Positions 1 to 10,439 of a stretch of 64,000 nucleotides of DNA are shown in pieces; the first letter of the stretch is position 1, and each line of letters begins with the position of its first letter. The stretch is from Sanguinoderma infundibulare (taxonomy: Eukaryota > Basidiomycota > Agaricomycetes > Polyporales > Polyporaceae). The DNA is taken from NCBI GenBank assembly GCA_032821775.1, contig JAVLRN010000008.1, positions 930,001 through 994,000 of the forward strand, written 5' to 3'. A program made the position numbers and the translations under genes. The notes beneath the pieces are model-generated. The model was not told the origin of the DNA, did no database searches, and saw only the letters and a program-made list of their open reading frames with translations.

Positions 1-204
1 AGCTGCTGCCCGAATACTCTGTCAAACGTGAAGGGCACTGTGGAAAGACGATCACTTGCTTTATCCCGAGCGAGTGCGGGAAGGTGTGTTCGCCTTATGG
101 TCCGTGTCGTACCTCTTAGAGGCAGGTGCATTCCCGTCCGAGTCCAGTTCGACTAACATGACCATCTCGCCCCCAGTCTCGCTCGCGATACTCACCACTC
201 CTCC

Positions 205-1345
205 CTTTTAGTGCCTGTCAGACTCTCCCAGAGCCTCCTCCCCCACGCCCTCAACGACGGCATCCACGCCCAGCGCTGCCTCGCCCACCTCTGTTCCAAG
301 GCCAAGAACATTGCAAAGTACATCCACTTGAGCCGGCTCAAGGATGCAGACCACAGCATGTTCTACCGCCTCTGCTTGGCCAACATGGCGGTCAGTATCA
401 CCACCTCGTGCTTCTCGCTCAGGCGATAATAGCCTTTAGCCTTCGGCCATGCACCGCTTCGTCGTGGGGAAGAGTCCCATTGATCTATTCCTGGCTTCGC
501 GCGTGTACTGACGTCGTGTTGCTACCTTCTCTCAGGAATTCACGCCTCTCATCTACACGCCCACTGTTGGCGATGCCTGCCTCCAATACTCCCATATCTT
601 CCGCCGCCTTGAAGGCCTCATCCGTGCCCTTTCTTTGTTTCCTACCGCACTGCGTCTGACCGATACCCGCCATCTAGTACATCTCTATCAAGGACAAGGA
701 TAAGATCGGCCACGTCCTCCCCAATTGGCCTCGCAAGGATGAGGCCCGCATCTCGGTCTTCGCCGACGGCTCCCGCATCCTCGGCCTCCGCGACCTCGGT
801 GTGAACGGTATGCCCATCTCGATCGGCAAGCTCTCGCGCTACGTCACAGGCGCCGGCATCCGCCCCGAGTCTACCATCCCCATCTGCTTCGAACTTGGCA
901 CGTACACCCAACGGAACCTCGACGACCCGCTCTATCTCGGCCTCCGCCAGATGCGCGTCCCGATGCCGGTCATGGACGAGTTTATGGACGAGTTCATGGA
1001 CGAGATGACCAAGGCCTTCCCCAATCCTCATCCAGTTTGAGGACTTTGCGACGGACAAGGCCTTTGCGTACCTCGACCGGTTCAGGGAGCGCTATCATCG
1101 TCCTCTCGGGCTTTATCAATGCAGCTCAGCTTGCAAGTGCAGCCTCTGGTCGTCCGCTGTCAGAACACCGCATCCTCTTCTTGGGCGCTGGCTCGGCTGG
1201 TGTCGGTGTCGCGATGCAGCTGCAGAGCTTCTTCGCATTGCAGGGTTTGTCCATGGACGAGGCGCGCTCCTGCATCTACCTTGTTGACTCGCAGGTCTTA
1301 TCTTTGACGGCCGTGGCCCCATGGCCGAGCACAAGAAGTGTACGT
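205..1345 (+). pseudogene. decayed NAD-malic enzyme fragment
   Basis: Malic enzyme decarboxylates malate to pyruvate. Recognisable blocks appear in order: FYRLCLANMA, then after a likely intron EFTPLIYTPTVGDACLQYSH, YISIKDKDKIGHVLPNWP, DGSRILGLRDLGVNGMPIS, DPLYLGLRQMRVP, FEDFATDKAFAYLDRF, then IIVLSGFINAAQ and HRILFLGAGSAGVGVA (the NAD-binding Rossmann loop), ending at GRGPMAEHKK. Three lesions are visible. A frameshift near 1025-1035 sits between AFPN and IQFEDF. About 12 codons that should carry the FNDDIQGTGA substrate and metal motif are missing at about 1090. Nothing of the C-terminal half follows 1345, and the usual N-terminal segment is also absent. It is best read as a truncated, inactivated relic. 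An assembly problem is the alternative for the frameshift but not for the missing ends. Confidence 0.85.
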
Positions 1346-2660
1346 GTATTTCTTCCGTGGTTTTTTTTTTTGTGACGAGTGGGTGTTTACGAGCCTATCT
1401 ACTCTTTGGCACAGGAGGTGCGGAGTCGGTCGAGCTCCACGTTCTGAGGTGGTTGCAGACGCTGAGCATCCTTAGAACACCGTGCGCGAGGACGTGGATG
1501 ACATGTATTCCGAATAGAGTACGCACGCATGTCTGAGCGCGCACACTTGACTGACGTGCCTATGTTGCTATAGGTTGTCGCAGCCCCCTTCAGGATGTCT
1601 CCGCGGGCGTATTTGTTTGTCTGCTCACTCTCTTGACGGCTCTCTGTGTTCTGCTCACCCGTTCTCATTCTGGCTGTCGATTTGCAAGTCCCTCGGTCTC
1701 TGTTTCTCTCGTGGTGCTCTCACACTGTCTCGTTGGTGACGTCCATGGTCCACACGTTGCGCGCGCGCGCGCTCGTTTTGTAATAGATGTTGTGATGTAT
1801 TGTTGTTGTGCGCTCTCCGCCCGTAGAAATTGATGATTTTCGACCATTATTAAATTTCGTGTGCATTGCATGGCCGTGGGCGAGTACCAGAGCAATCCCT
1901 GCCATGGAGCCCACCATACGCCATACAGTGACTATAGCCATTCGCCTTATACTACCATACGCCGGAGGACTATTGCAGTCCTCTACAATACCCCCCCATG
2001 GGTCATACATGATACTACAGGGACCATGCACCTATCCTGCAGGCCACTACAGTATTCCCCCCGGCTCCGACGAAATCCTACAGGGCTCTGCAGCGCGCCC
2101 CGCTATAAACTATAGAATATTGGCCTATCCGCCGGAATGCTGCAGAACCATACGCTAAATTGCAGGATATCGTGAGGCACCTACCAATGACTACCGTGGC
2201 TACGGAGCTATATGGTTTATTACAGGTATATATAAACCTCAAAGCCGGTTTGCCGCGGCGCAGCCTGGGAGCGAGCGCGCCGGAAGTGCAGGACCCCCAG
2301 CACCAGTCGCGGACGGCCTTCAAGTTCCTGGGCCTGTGTCTGACCAGGACGACCTCCCGCCTTCGCGCTCCGTCTTCCAACTCATACACCATCACCGCGT
2401 ACATGTAGCTCTCGTCTCTGACGCTGCGGGGACAATGCTTTAGAGGGTCTCGGCTGGTCCAGGAGGTAACCGCTCCCCGCCTGAAGTTCTCAAGGTCGTG
2501 CCATCCCTTTGTGGAACACGAAAGTAAAGGGTATCAATGAAGAAGCTACTAAACAGGTTGTCAAGCTTGAAAATTATCATGCGTTCTCCCGGATATTGAT
2601 CGCTCGCCACAGGTACGGCTGCCTCGACCACGGAGAGTCCAACACGCGAGGACGGACGCA
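1346..2660. other. intergenic, low-complexity and degenerate repeats
   Basis: No supportable gene. A (GC)7 run lies at 1759-1772. From about 1900 to 2180 there is an unusual tract with many short CTACAG, TGCAGG, CATACGCC and TATAG words at irregular spacing, which looks like an eroded tandem repeat. The DNA from 2240 to 2440 is GC-rich without a coherent reading frame. It separates the malic enzyme relic from the 3' end of the GH76 gene, which reads toward it. Confidence 0.5.
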
Positions 2661-4267
2661 CTACGCCGCATGGATCGCAGCAACGAACACGTCCAAGCTC
2701 GCCAGCTGCCCCCACGTCGTGAACCCCTGCGGAGGCCCCGCCCACGCGCTCGAGTAGTCGCTCCCGTTCGCCGCGAGCTCCAGCAGCGCGTTCAGCTGCA
2801 CGTCCACGTACGAGTGCAGCAAGATCCTCAGCGGCTCGTTGTCCGCGTGCTTCGCGACGCGGTTGTACGCCTCGTCGATCCCACGCACGAAGATCGCCTT
2901 GAAGCCGACGCCGTCGTTGTTCGAGTCTGGGGAGGCGCCCTCGGTGCAGACGCCGTTCGCGCCCGCCCACGCCGAGGACTTCATCGCGGCGTTGGCGGTC
3001 GTCGTCGCGAGGTCGCGCCACTGCGTGTCCTGCGAGACGTCGTAGAGGACCTCGAGGCCTTCGATGAACTTGCCCGAGTTGTATGTGAAGAGCCTGTGTG
3101 CAGAGTAGGTAAGTGCATGGCGACTCGAAGAGAAGGGCGAGATATACCAGTTTGCAGGCGAGCGCGAACAGTCCTTGGCGTGCACGGTGTCGAGGACGAT
3201 GCTGTCGCTGTTGAGGTTGAGGTTCTTGATCCAGGTCGCGCTCTGGACCGCGGCGTTGGTGTACTTCGCGTCCCCGGTGGCTTCCGCGAGGTATGCAGAG
3301 AGCCTGTGAAGATGAGGCTGTGTGAGCGACGATTTCTATATACTTTTTCGATTGATAGGAAGGGTGCGCACGTCAGGAAGAGACCCGTCGTGATACTGTT
3401 GATGTTGTCATCTGCAGGATCCGTTTTCCAGAAGACACCGCCAGCCATGGATTCTGGATGATCATGAGGATATACGTGCAAAGCGAGGTATGAGGTTCAC
3501 TCACGGCTATCGCATGTAGACTCGAAGTTGAAGTTCTTGGTCGAGATCGAGCCGGAATTCGGCGCAACGACACTGCAATCCCCGTAAGTGATGCTCTCTA
3601 AGACATGAAACAGATGCATACAATCCGTTCACATGCTCCCAAACGTCCTCCGCATGCGACAGGAGGTCCTGGTCGTTGTATGCGCGGAAACCGTAGTACG
3701 CTGCCGTCGCCCACCACCTGCGCAATTACCCAGGCATCATTAGCCAACTCCAACTCCGACGCAGTAGTGGCACTCACATCGCGTCGTCGTTAAAACCAAA
3801 CTGGTCGTAGTGCTGCCACAGGCCGAAGACGTTGTTGAGCTGGTCGACGACCTGCGCCTGGTACTTGGTCGTTCCCGCGCGGAAGTCCTCGTTGGCCATC
3901 GCAGACCTGCCAGACAGCAACAAAAGTCAATCAGCAATCACATGGCGAGCCCTACGAAACCGTGATGACGAAACTCAGCTCACCAGACATTGCCGGACTG
4001 CCAGTACCCGATCCCGGCGAACTCGCCTGTTGCTGTGTTCAGCTGGGGGAGAATCTGTGCGATGGCATTCTCCGAGATGGAAATGAGCTCTGAGACGGAG
4101 CGGTTGTTCGAGAATTCCTGTGTGTACGCGTCCGGGGTCAGCACGTCCGAGTCAAACCGTGACAATGGGACACTCACCCGCCAACTGAGCGGTACGCCCA
4201 AATCCTGGGCGGACGCCGCAGCGGAGAGAAGGGACACGCAAATGAGCCCACTGAAAGCGCCAAACAT
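2661..4267 (-). CDS. secreted GH76 alpha-1,6-mannanase-like enzyme
   Basis: A GH76-family endo-alpha-1,6-mannanase-like protein. Family members cleave alpha-1,6-mannan backbones; in fungi related Dcw1/Dfg5 proteins act in cell-wall cross-linking. The start at 4267 opens a clear signal peptide (MFGAFSGLICVSLLSAAASA). The first intron joins LSWR to EFSNNRSVSEL. Family blocks follow: GEFAGIGYWQSGNVW, then GFNDDAMWWATAAYYGFRAY with the paired Asp typical of the GH76 active site, then MAGGVFWKTDPADDNINSIT, LAEATGDAKY, and C-terminal LFTYNSGKFIEGL and NDGVGFKAIFVRGI. The gene ends with VAAIHAA and a stop at 2661. About seven exons are interrupted by short introns. No hydrophobic C-terminal GPI tail is seen, so it is probably secreted. 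A TATA-like ATAAATA lies near 4381-4388 on the gene strand. Confidence 0.9.
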
Positions 4268-5698
4268 GGGGAAAAGGGCGAAGTCAAAAGCGAAAAATTT
4301 GAGTGAGGAAGCAATATGAAAGGTTTGTGGAAGAAGAGGAAAGGAGAAGAAGATGCCGTCATACGAAGCCTCACGCGTCCGTATTTATTTGATGTCGCTT
4401 CTACAGCGGACCCGGTTTTACAAGCCCGCGTGCTCCAGAACAGAGTTGAGCACGGATGCGGTGCGAGGGCCTGGCGTGGCCAGGTGGGACCGCGAGCGAC
4501 GATGCACTGTTCCATGTGCCCGGCGCAACACAGGACATCATGGGCTCCCTGTGACCAGAGACGTCCAGCCCCGAGCGGCACACGCAAGACATATGTTTGA
4601 CAATATTCAAACAACGGCCATCGGCGATGAATGATGGGAACTAGGGAGGGGAACATCATTGCCAGGCCAGCTGCAGCGAACGGTCGCAATCCGCCGCCAC
4701 GGCTGCGATCACTGAGTTGATGCCGCACGACCGCGAAGACGGTGGACTGCCTAGCTTCACGCGTCACGCGTGCTAGCCGGAGAGGTTGTGGTGAACTTGA
4801 ACTGGTTGACATCAAGGGTGTATTTGCGTTGCATCGCCACGTTGATTGATGTTGCCGCGTCAATGTGTGCTACTGTATATGTACAGGTCAGCGTCCGAGC
4901 CTGAGTCATCCTCGTACGCCCCGCCTTTCCTGCGCGTCCAGTCCTTCGGCTTCACCTTCTTTTTGTGGACGAGTTATTACTCGTCCAGGGTCTATGCAAA
5001 AGGAGTTGCTTCCGGCGCCACTTAAGCGTTTACGCCAAAAAAGCTTGACGTTAGCTTTGTCTCGGTCCTTATACCTGTCAAATATTCCTTTTGCTTTCCA
5101 GTATGATCCGGACGCTCTGCAGTCATTGTTTTTTACTAGTATTTAGATTCCGGCTCGAAAGCCTCTCACCCTCACCTCCTTTCTCACCCGCTCGCTCGAA
5201 AGTCCTCGGCTTCAAGCTTTCTCTTTTGCACCCTCCCATCCGCTATCCCTCTTCTATTGTTTTGATTTGTAGCTACGTCTCATGTACTCTCGCCTCCGCC
5301 GGCTTGAGCTCGGCCCCCTTCCGGGTCGCGCGAGAGAGCGGTAACGACACGGATCGGCCCGGGGTCCTGTCCCGCGCTGGCTCCTCGCGCGCGACGCAAT
5401 CCCAGTCCTTCCGTCCTGCCCAACGTATGCGTGCATAGACTAGTTCCTTGTCTGTACCGGCACCTGCGTCCGGGTTTGGGCCTGGGGTGCAGCAGCTCCG
5501 CCGTGAATATGCTCGACGACTCCCATATCATCCTCACGCTCTGCATATCTTCCTATCTCACCATCCCTTCCCCGCCCGTGCCCAATTCCCGAACAGTTCT
5601 GGGAAGCTCTCAGGTCGGCGCGTACTTTCCAGTAGCCATGAGGGCTGGATTGGAGTTGCATGAAACCTGTGGAGAGATACACAAATGTCAGTGCAACG
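4268..5698. other. intergenic between GH76 and TIR element
   Basis: The left part is the GH76 promoter. The rest shows no convincing gene. One small trace stands out at 5440-5560 on the minus strand: SVRMIWESSSIFTAELL resembles part of the PfkB kinase gene further right (GGHDTESSSMFTADLL, near 29.15 kb), suggesting a tiny relic of that gene. The match is short and may be chance. Confidence 0.35.
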
Positions 5699-5707
5699 TA
5701 GGATGAC
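5699..5707. repeat. 9-bp target site duplication, left copy
   Basis: TAGGATGAC directly abuts the outer end of the left terminal inverted repeat and recurs at 6873-6881 immediately outside the right one. Confidence 0.9.
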
Positions 5708-5873
5708 ACATGGCGTTAATCTCCCACCCCATCGTCCACAAGATTCAAAGTCCGCTGTGGCGGATATCTAGGCGCTCAGCCACCATATCAGTTCGACCTT
5801 ATAATCGCTTTGTACGATCCGTTAGATACACTATTTATCGATCCAATACAATCGATTTCTTACTCGATTAACA
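5708..5873 (+). repeat. left terminal inverted repeat (166 bp)
   Basis: Reverse complement of 6707-6872 with two mismatches: A/G within GATAC(A/G)CTATT and T/C within CAATACAA(T/C)CGATT. Homology stops abruptly after GATTAACA. Confidence 0.95.
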
Positions 5874-6706
5874 TCGTCCTCTCGTCCATCCACCACCACA
5901 CCAGGCGGGCCGGACGACTCCGAAGTCCCTGGGCCGCGTTGGTAACCTGTACCACTTCGAGTTGTCGGGTGACGGCGTCCTCCTGCTGGTCGTCTTGTTG
6001 CTTCTCCTTCCGCCTCTCCTGCTGCTCTTCTGGTTCTTCGGCGGTGGTCTTTCTAGTGCCCAACAGCCCGGCCTGAAGATGCTCGGAATACAATCAACGT
6101 TCCGCTGTGCCCCTCCAGCAAGGCCGCGCTCAGCTCCAAGAACAGCGCCTCCAACAATGGATCGCCCCACAAGACATGTCCGACCGATGCGAACGACGTC
6201 ACGCGCACTTCCTCGTCCTCCGGCTCACCGTTCTCCAAGTCGAAGTCGACGAAGGTCGAATAATTGTCGCCCACGAACAACATGAGCGACGGCACCTCGC
6301 AGTCGTCGAACAGGAAGGACCCGATCGCGCGCGACAGATACCGCCGCAAGTCTTCATACAGTAGTACGACGTCTGCCGCAAGCGCGTTGTCGAGGAGCGT
6401 CTCGAGGAGCAGTATGAAGGTTTCTTGCCAGGTGTAGAGCTGAGGGTTCTCCTATGATGTAAGTCCGAACCAGTCGTTCTGGACGCGTTCGTGCAGTTGC
6501 TTGAGAGACGAACCCAGGCGGAGGTCGAGCAGCGAGGCTTGGCGTTGGGAGAGCTTGCGAGATGTGCGTGCGAGGGCAAGCGAGACTCCGCCGGGGTGCG
6601 CGAGGAGCAGGTGTTGGTACGGGACGAGGGTGGCGGCACGGCGGATGTATACAAGCGTTGATACATGGCATGAGGAGCTTGTCGCGTTCTCCCAGAAGTC
6701 GCACAT
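5874..6706 (-). pseudogene. captured gene fragment, phosphotransferase-like
   Basis: Read on the minus strand from 6706: MCDFWENATSS, then HLLLAHPGGVSLALARTSRK and LRLGSSLKQLHERVQNDWFG, and after a jump near 6450-6470 TWQETFILLLETLLDNALA, DLRRYLSRAIGSFLFDDCEV, FVGDNYSTFVDFD and VLWGDPLLEALFLE, followed by a highly charged Glu/Lys/Gln tail in another frame. The layout is reminiscent of fungal APH-like (aminoglycoside phosphotransferase fold) hypothetical proteins, but I cannot name it firmly. The frame changes near 6460 (no clean donor) and again near 6075, so as it stands it is a broken copy. It lies wholly inside the TIR element and was probably acquired by it. Confidence 0.5.
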
Positions 6707-6872
6707 TGTTAATCGAGTAAGAAATCGGTTGTATTGGATCGATAAATAGCGTATCTAACGGATCGTACAAAGCGATTATAAGGTCGAACTGATATGGTGG
6801 CTGAGCGCCTAGATATCCGCCACAGCGGACTTTGAATCTTGTGGACGATGGGGTGGGAGATTAACGCCATGT
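6707..6872 (-). repeat. right terminal inverted repeat (166 bp)
   Basis: Mirror copy of 5708-5873 with 164 of 166 positions identical by eye. Its outer end CCATGT is followed by the second TAGGATGAC. Confidence 0.95.
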
Positions 6873-6881
6873 TAGGATGAC
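6873..6881. repeat. 9-bp target site duplication, right copy
   Basis: TAGGATGAC, identical to 5699-5707, directly outside the right terminal repeat. Confidence 0.9.
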
Positions 6882-8320
6882 GGATGTCTAGACAGAAGCC
6901 GAATGCATCACGACGGAGTCGCTGAGAACAGCTGGGCGGACAAACGAACCATGGGGAGAGCGGAATAACAGTTCATTTGATTGGACATACTATGTACGTG
7001 AGGAGCGTAAACGGGATGGGGGCTGGTGCATGAGATATACGGGAAGGACAAGGCGGGGGATGGAATCGATAACGAAAGGCTTGCCTGCGTCCACGTCCAT
7101 AACCCCAGAGCCTTTCGACGGCTTCCTTGAGGTTCCATCGGCTCATGCCCTCGAGCACATGGGCGTGTTGGAGCGTATTGATGTGGAAATTGAGGTCTTG
7201 ACGGGGTTGTAATGCGCGCAAGCTAGACAGAGCCGAGGGGAGAGTTGAGAGAGACGAGAACGCAGACAGAACACGCTGTGGAAGGCAGCACCAACCAACC
7301 AAGACTGAGACGAGGACAGTTCCCGAGCAGTGGCGGGCGAGACGACGAGCGGGAGTGCGAGGCAAGAGAGTCGCAAGGGATGCTGGTGATGCACTTCGAG
7401 TCCCCGTCATACCGGAACATGCCGCGCTAAGATCTAGACTATCTAGTAGTACCGCACTCAGCACCACACTACCGCACTCTGCACTCGCACCGTCCGGTCA
7501 CCGTCGCCGACTCTCATCTGCTCACATCCGTTCGCTCTCAACGAGTTTCCGCATCCCACAAGACGCCAATACCTGACAAACTGTCCTTGAATTTTGATCC
7601 AGATCTGCCGGCCGTTCCATGGCTAGTTTGAATGCGCAATGGCCCGGAATCGGTGCGTTTCAGCGCAACTCACGAGTTACTTACTCACTTATCGTGGACA
7701 CCCAGAGTGCTCACGCAGGTAGACGGCCAGTAGCAAAGCGAGCCTTATCTCTCGAGATAAGTAAGACGCTCTGTGGCTCGGGGGTGGCATGATTTTTAGT
7801 ATTGTTCGCCTCCGCTCAGTCTTTTCAACGCCGCGCTCAGTGCTGGGTTTCGGTGAGCTCATGGCTGTCGAGTGTTGTCCATTGTCATAAGTACTGATTC
7901 GCATTCTCACCTCTACGCCCCGCCGCGGTTCGCCGTTCTATGATTCAGTGCTTGGTATGGGTACGTGCTAGCTATGGATTTTCGGCGGGGCAGCTCTATT
8001 TCCCATATTACGCCAATGGCCGAGGACACAGGATAGCGTGCGCTTGGAAGTCGGGCCTTGCGTGTGCCGCACAGCTAGTTGATCCAGCGACATAGGCAGT
8101 TGGCTGGCCAGGCTCATATACCCTGTCGCTTCTCGTCTCGGCACTCTGGAAATCAGGAAGTGTCCGAGTCAATTGCAAGGTCTGCGCATTTGCTGAATCA
8201 TGGAGGTGGAGAGATGTGACCTGTGGTTGACGCCTCCGGCTTCGCCGGTTCGGTGTAAAGGATGCGTTGCAGAGTTCATCCCAACCCGACCCAAGTCCCA
8301 CCCCCTTCACCGCAACCGCT
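6882..8320. other. intergenic, upstream of laccase
   Basis: No gene is supported. On the minus strand at 7060-7210 a protein-like stretch (LNFHINTLQHAHVLEGMSRW, LKEAVERLWGYG) suggests a possible exon or relic, but no start, splice partner or family is evident. An interrupted palindrome CTTATCT-CTCG-AGATAAG near 7745-7762 holds two opposed GATA cores about 560 bp before the laccase start; a GATA-factor (nitrogen) site is possible but unproven. Confidence 0.4.
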
Positions 8321-10439
8321 ATGTTGCCGTTCAAATCTTGGCTCTCCTCCATTATTCTGCTTTTCGCGGCCTCGGCGTACGCAGGTATCGGCCCCGTTAC
8401 CGACTTGATCATTACCGACGCAGACATCGCTCCCGATGGCTTCACTCGTGCTGCCGTCGTGGTCAATGGTGTCTCCCCCGGCCCCCTCATCACCGGTAAC
8501 AAGGTCAGCCTCCTGTGCATTCGAGCGTCCCGAGGTACTCATTTACATGCTGACATGCCCGATGACAGGGAGACCGCTTTCAACTAAACGTCATCGACCA
8601 GATGGACAACCACACGATGTGGAAGTCCACCAGTATTGTAGGTTCCCTTCATCTAGCATAAAGATCGAGCTCACCGTCTCTCCAGCACTGGCACGGCTTC
8701 TTCCAGAAGAGCACGAACTGGGAAGACGGTGGAGCCTTCGTCAACCAGTGCCCGATTTCTTCTGGAAATTCGTTTTTGTACGATTTTCAAGTTCGTGATC
8801 AGGCCGGTGAGGGGCTTTCTTTGTGGGGCCATGGACAATCCTGATGTCGGTCCCACAGGCACGTTCTGGTATCACAGCCATCTCGGCATGCAGTATTGCG
8901 ATGGTCTGAGGGGTCCGTTCGTGGTTTACGATCCCGAAGATCCTCGTTCCCACCTGTACGACGTCGACGACGGTAAGTTTTGCTTCCTGCGGGCACAGTT
9001 GTCACTCCATCTGACATTTAAATAACACAGACTCGACTGTAATCACTCTCGCCGACTGGTACCATGTCGCGACAAGACTTATTCCGCGCGCGGCCCTGCC
9101 GTAAGCTAATCACACTTTTATCCTGCCTTCTCTTCGCACCAATACTCACTTTGTATGGTATACAGAAATGGATCCGACTCGACGCTCATCAATGGTCTGG
9201 GTCGTAGCATTGGTACACCCAAGGCTGACCTCTCTGTGATCAGCGTCGCCCAGGGAAAACGGTACACGCGTTTGCAACGTTCGAAAGGCGCGGACGGAAT
9301 GCTGAACGTCGCCGAACAGCTATCGCTTCCGTCTGGTCTCGCTGGCATGTGACACCTACTACACTTTCAGTATCGACAACCACGACCTGACCGTCATCGA
9401 GGCCGACGCTATCGAGACGCACCCGGTCACGGTCAACACGATCCAGATTTTCTCCGGTCAGCGTTACTCGTTCGTTGTAAGCAATCTTCCGCATCGTCGT
9501 CGAAGCTGAGGCTTAGGCAAATATCCAACACCAGCTTACCGCAAACCAACCCATTGACAACTACTAGATTCGGGCACTCCCGGTCTTCGGTCGGACTTTC
9601 GGGCTTACCAACGGGATCAACTCTGCCATCCTGCGCTACGAGGGGGCTGACCCGATCGAGCCTGTGACCGCGCAACAGACGACAATAAACCTCCTGAACG
9701 AGGTCGATTTACACTCTCTTGTGCCGAGAAATACAGTACGTGATCATTCCCTCCCAGTGCAGATGTCGTACTTGTATTGGTGCTAATCCTTCGTTAGCCC
9801 GGCCGGCCCACGCGGGGAGGTGTCGACAAGGCAATCAACATGGTCTTTACATTCAGCGGGACCAACTTCGTCATGAACAACGCGACCTTCGTGCCTCCCC
9901 TCATCCCCGTCCTCCTCCAGATCATGAACGGCAAGGCCGCCCAGAGCCTCGTGCCAGCCGGCAGTCTCTACGAGCTCCCCATGAACTCGTCCATCGAGAT
10001 CTCCTTCCCGGCCACGGTCAACGCCACTGTGGCTGGCTCCCCGCATCCCATGCACCTCCACGGTGTAAGTTCGATCCTGTCTCCTTTTCGCTTGCTGGCT
10101 TGCTCGCGCGTACTCGTGCTCACACGACCTCGACAGCACGCCTTCGTCGTCGTGCGCAGCGCCGGCTCGACCATGTACAACTACGAGAACCCTGTCTGGC
10201 GCGACGTCGTCTCGATTGGGCTCGCCGCCGCGGGCGACAACGTCACGATCCGCTTCCGGACGGACAACCCCGGGCCGTGGTTCCTCCACTGCCACATCGA
10301 CTTCCACCTCTACGCGGGGTTCGCCGTCGTCCTCGCCGACTCGGAGGACACTCCCGACGCCGCCATCGCAAACCCTGTGCCCCAGGCGTGGATGGACCTG
10401 TGCCCGACGTACGACGCGCTGGCGCCGGACGATCAGTAG
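8321..10439 (+). pseudogene. laccase copy 1, full length with in-frame stop
   Basis: A multicopper phenol oxidase of the Polyporales type. The start at 8321 opens a signal peptide ([21 protein letters not shown]) followed by mature [19 protein letters not shown]. All four copper-ligand blocks are present: [40 protein letters not shown] and [12 protein letters not shown], whose Phe ten residues after Cys is typical of high-redox laccases. Roughly ten short introns are needed, including one (about 9262-9318) splitting [11 protein letters not shown]. After LTANQPIDNY the codon expected to be Trp is TAG at 9565-9567. The sister copy at 17528-17530 has TGG. As read, the protein would end before the third copper region, so it is called a pseudogene. 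A sequencing error at this base is the alternative. It belongs to the 9.05-11.7 kb segment duplicated at 17.0-19.7 kb. Confidence 0.85.

Larger units (their letters stand above)
5708..6872. mobile_element. Pack-MULE-like TIR transposon, 1165 bp
   Basis: Seen directly: 166 bp inverted repeats at 5708-5873 and 6707-6872 starting ACATGGCGTTAATC, differing at only two positions, flanked by a perfect 9 bp direct repeat TAGGATGAC. Long terminal repeats with 9-11 bp target duplications are characteristic of Mutator-like elements (family knowledge). The 833 bp interior holds no transposase and instead carries coding-like sequence on the minus strand that begins exactly at the inner edge of the right repeat, which is the Pack-MULE pattern of host-gene capture. 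The near-identical arms indicate recent mobility. Movement would need a transposase supplied from elsewhere. Confidence 0.88.

Noticed and set aside
2440..3461. Long Arg-rich open frames on both strands across the 3' half of the GH76 gene
   Set aside because: They are out-of-frame shadows of GC-rich GH76 exons; only the frame with GH76 motifs is coherent.
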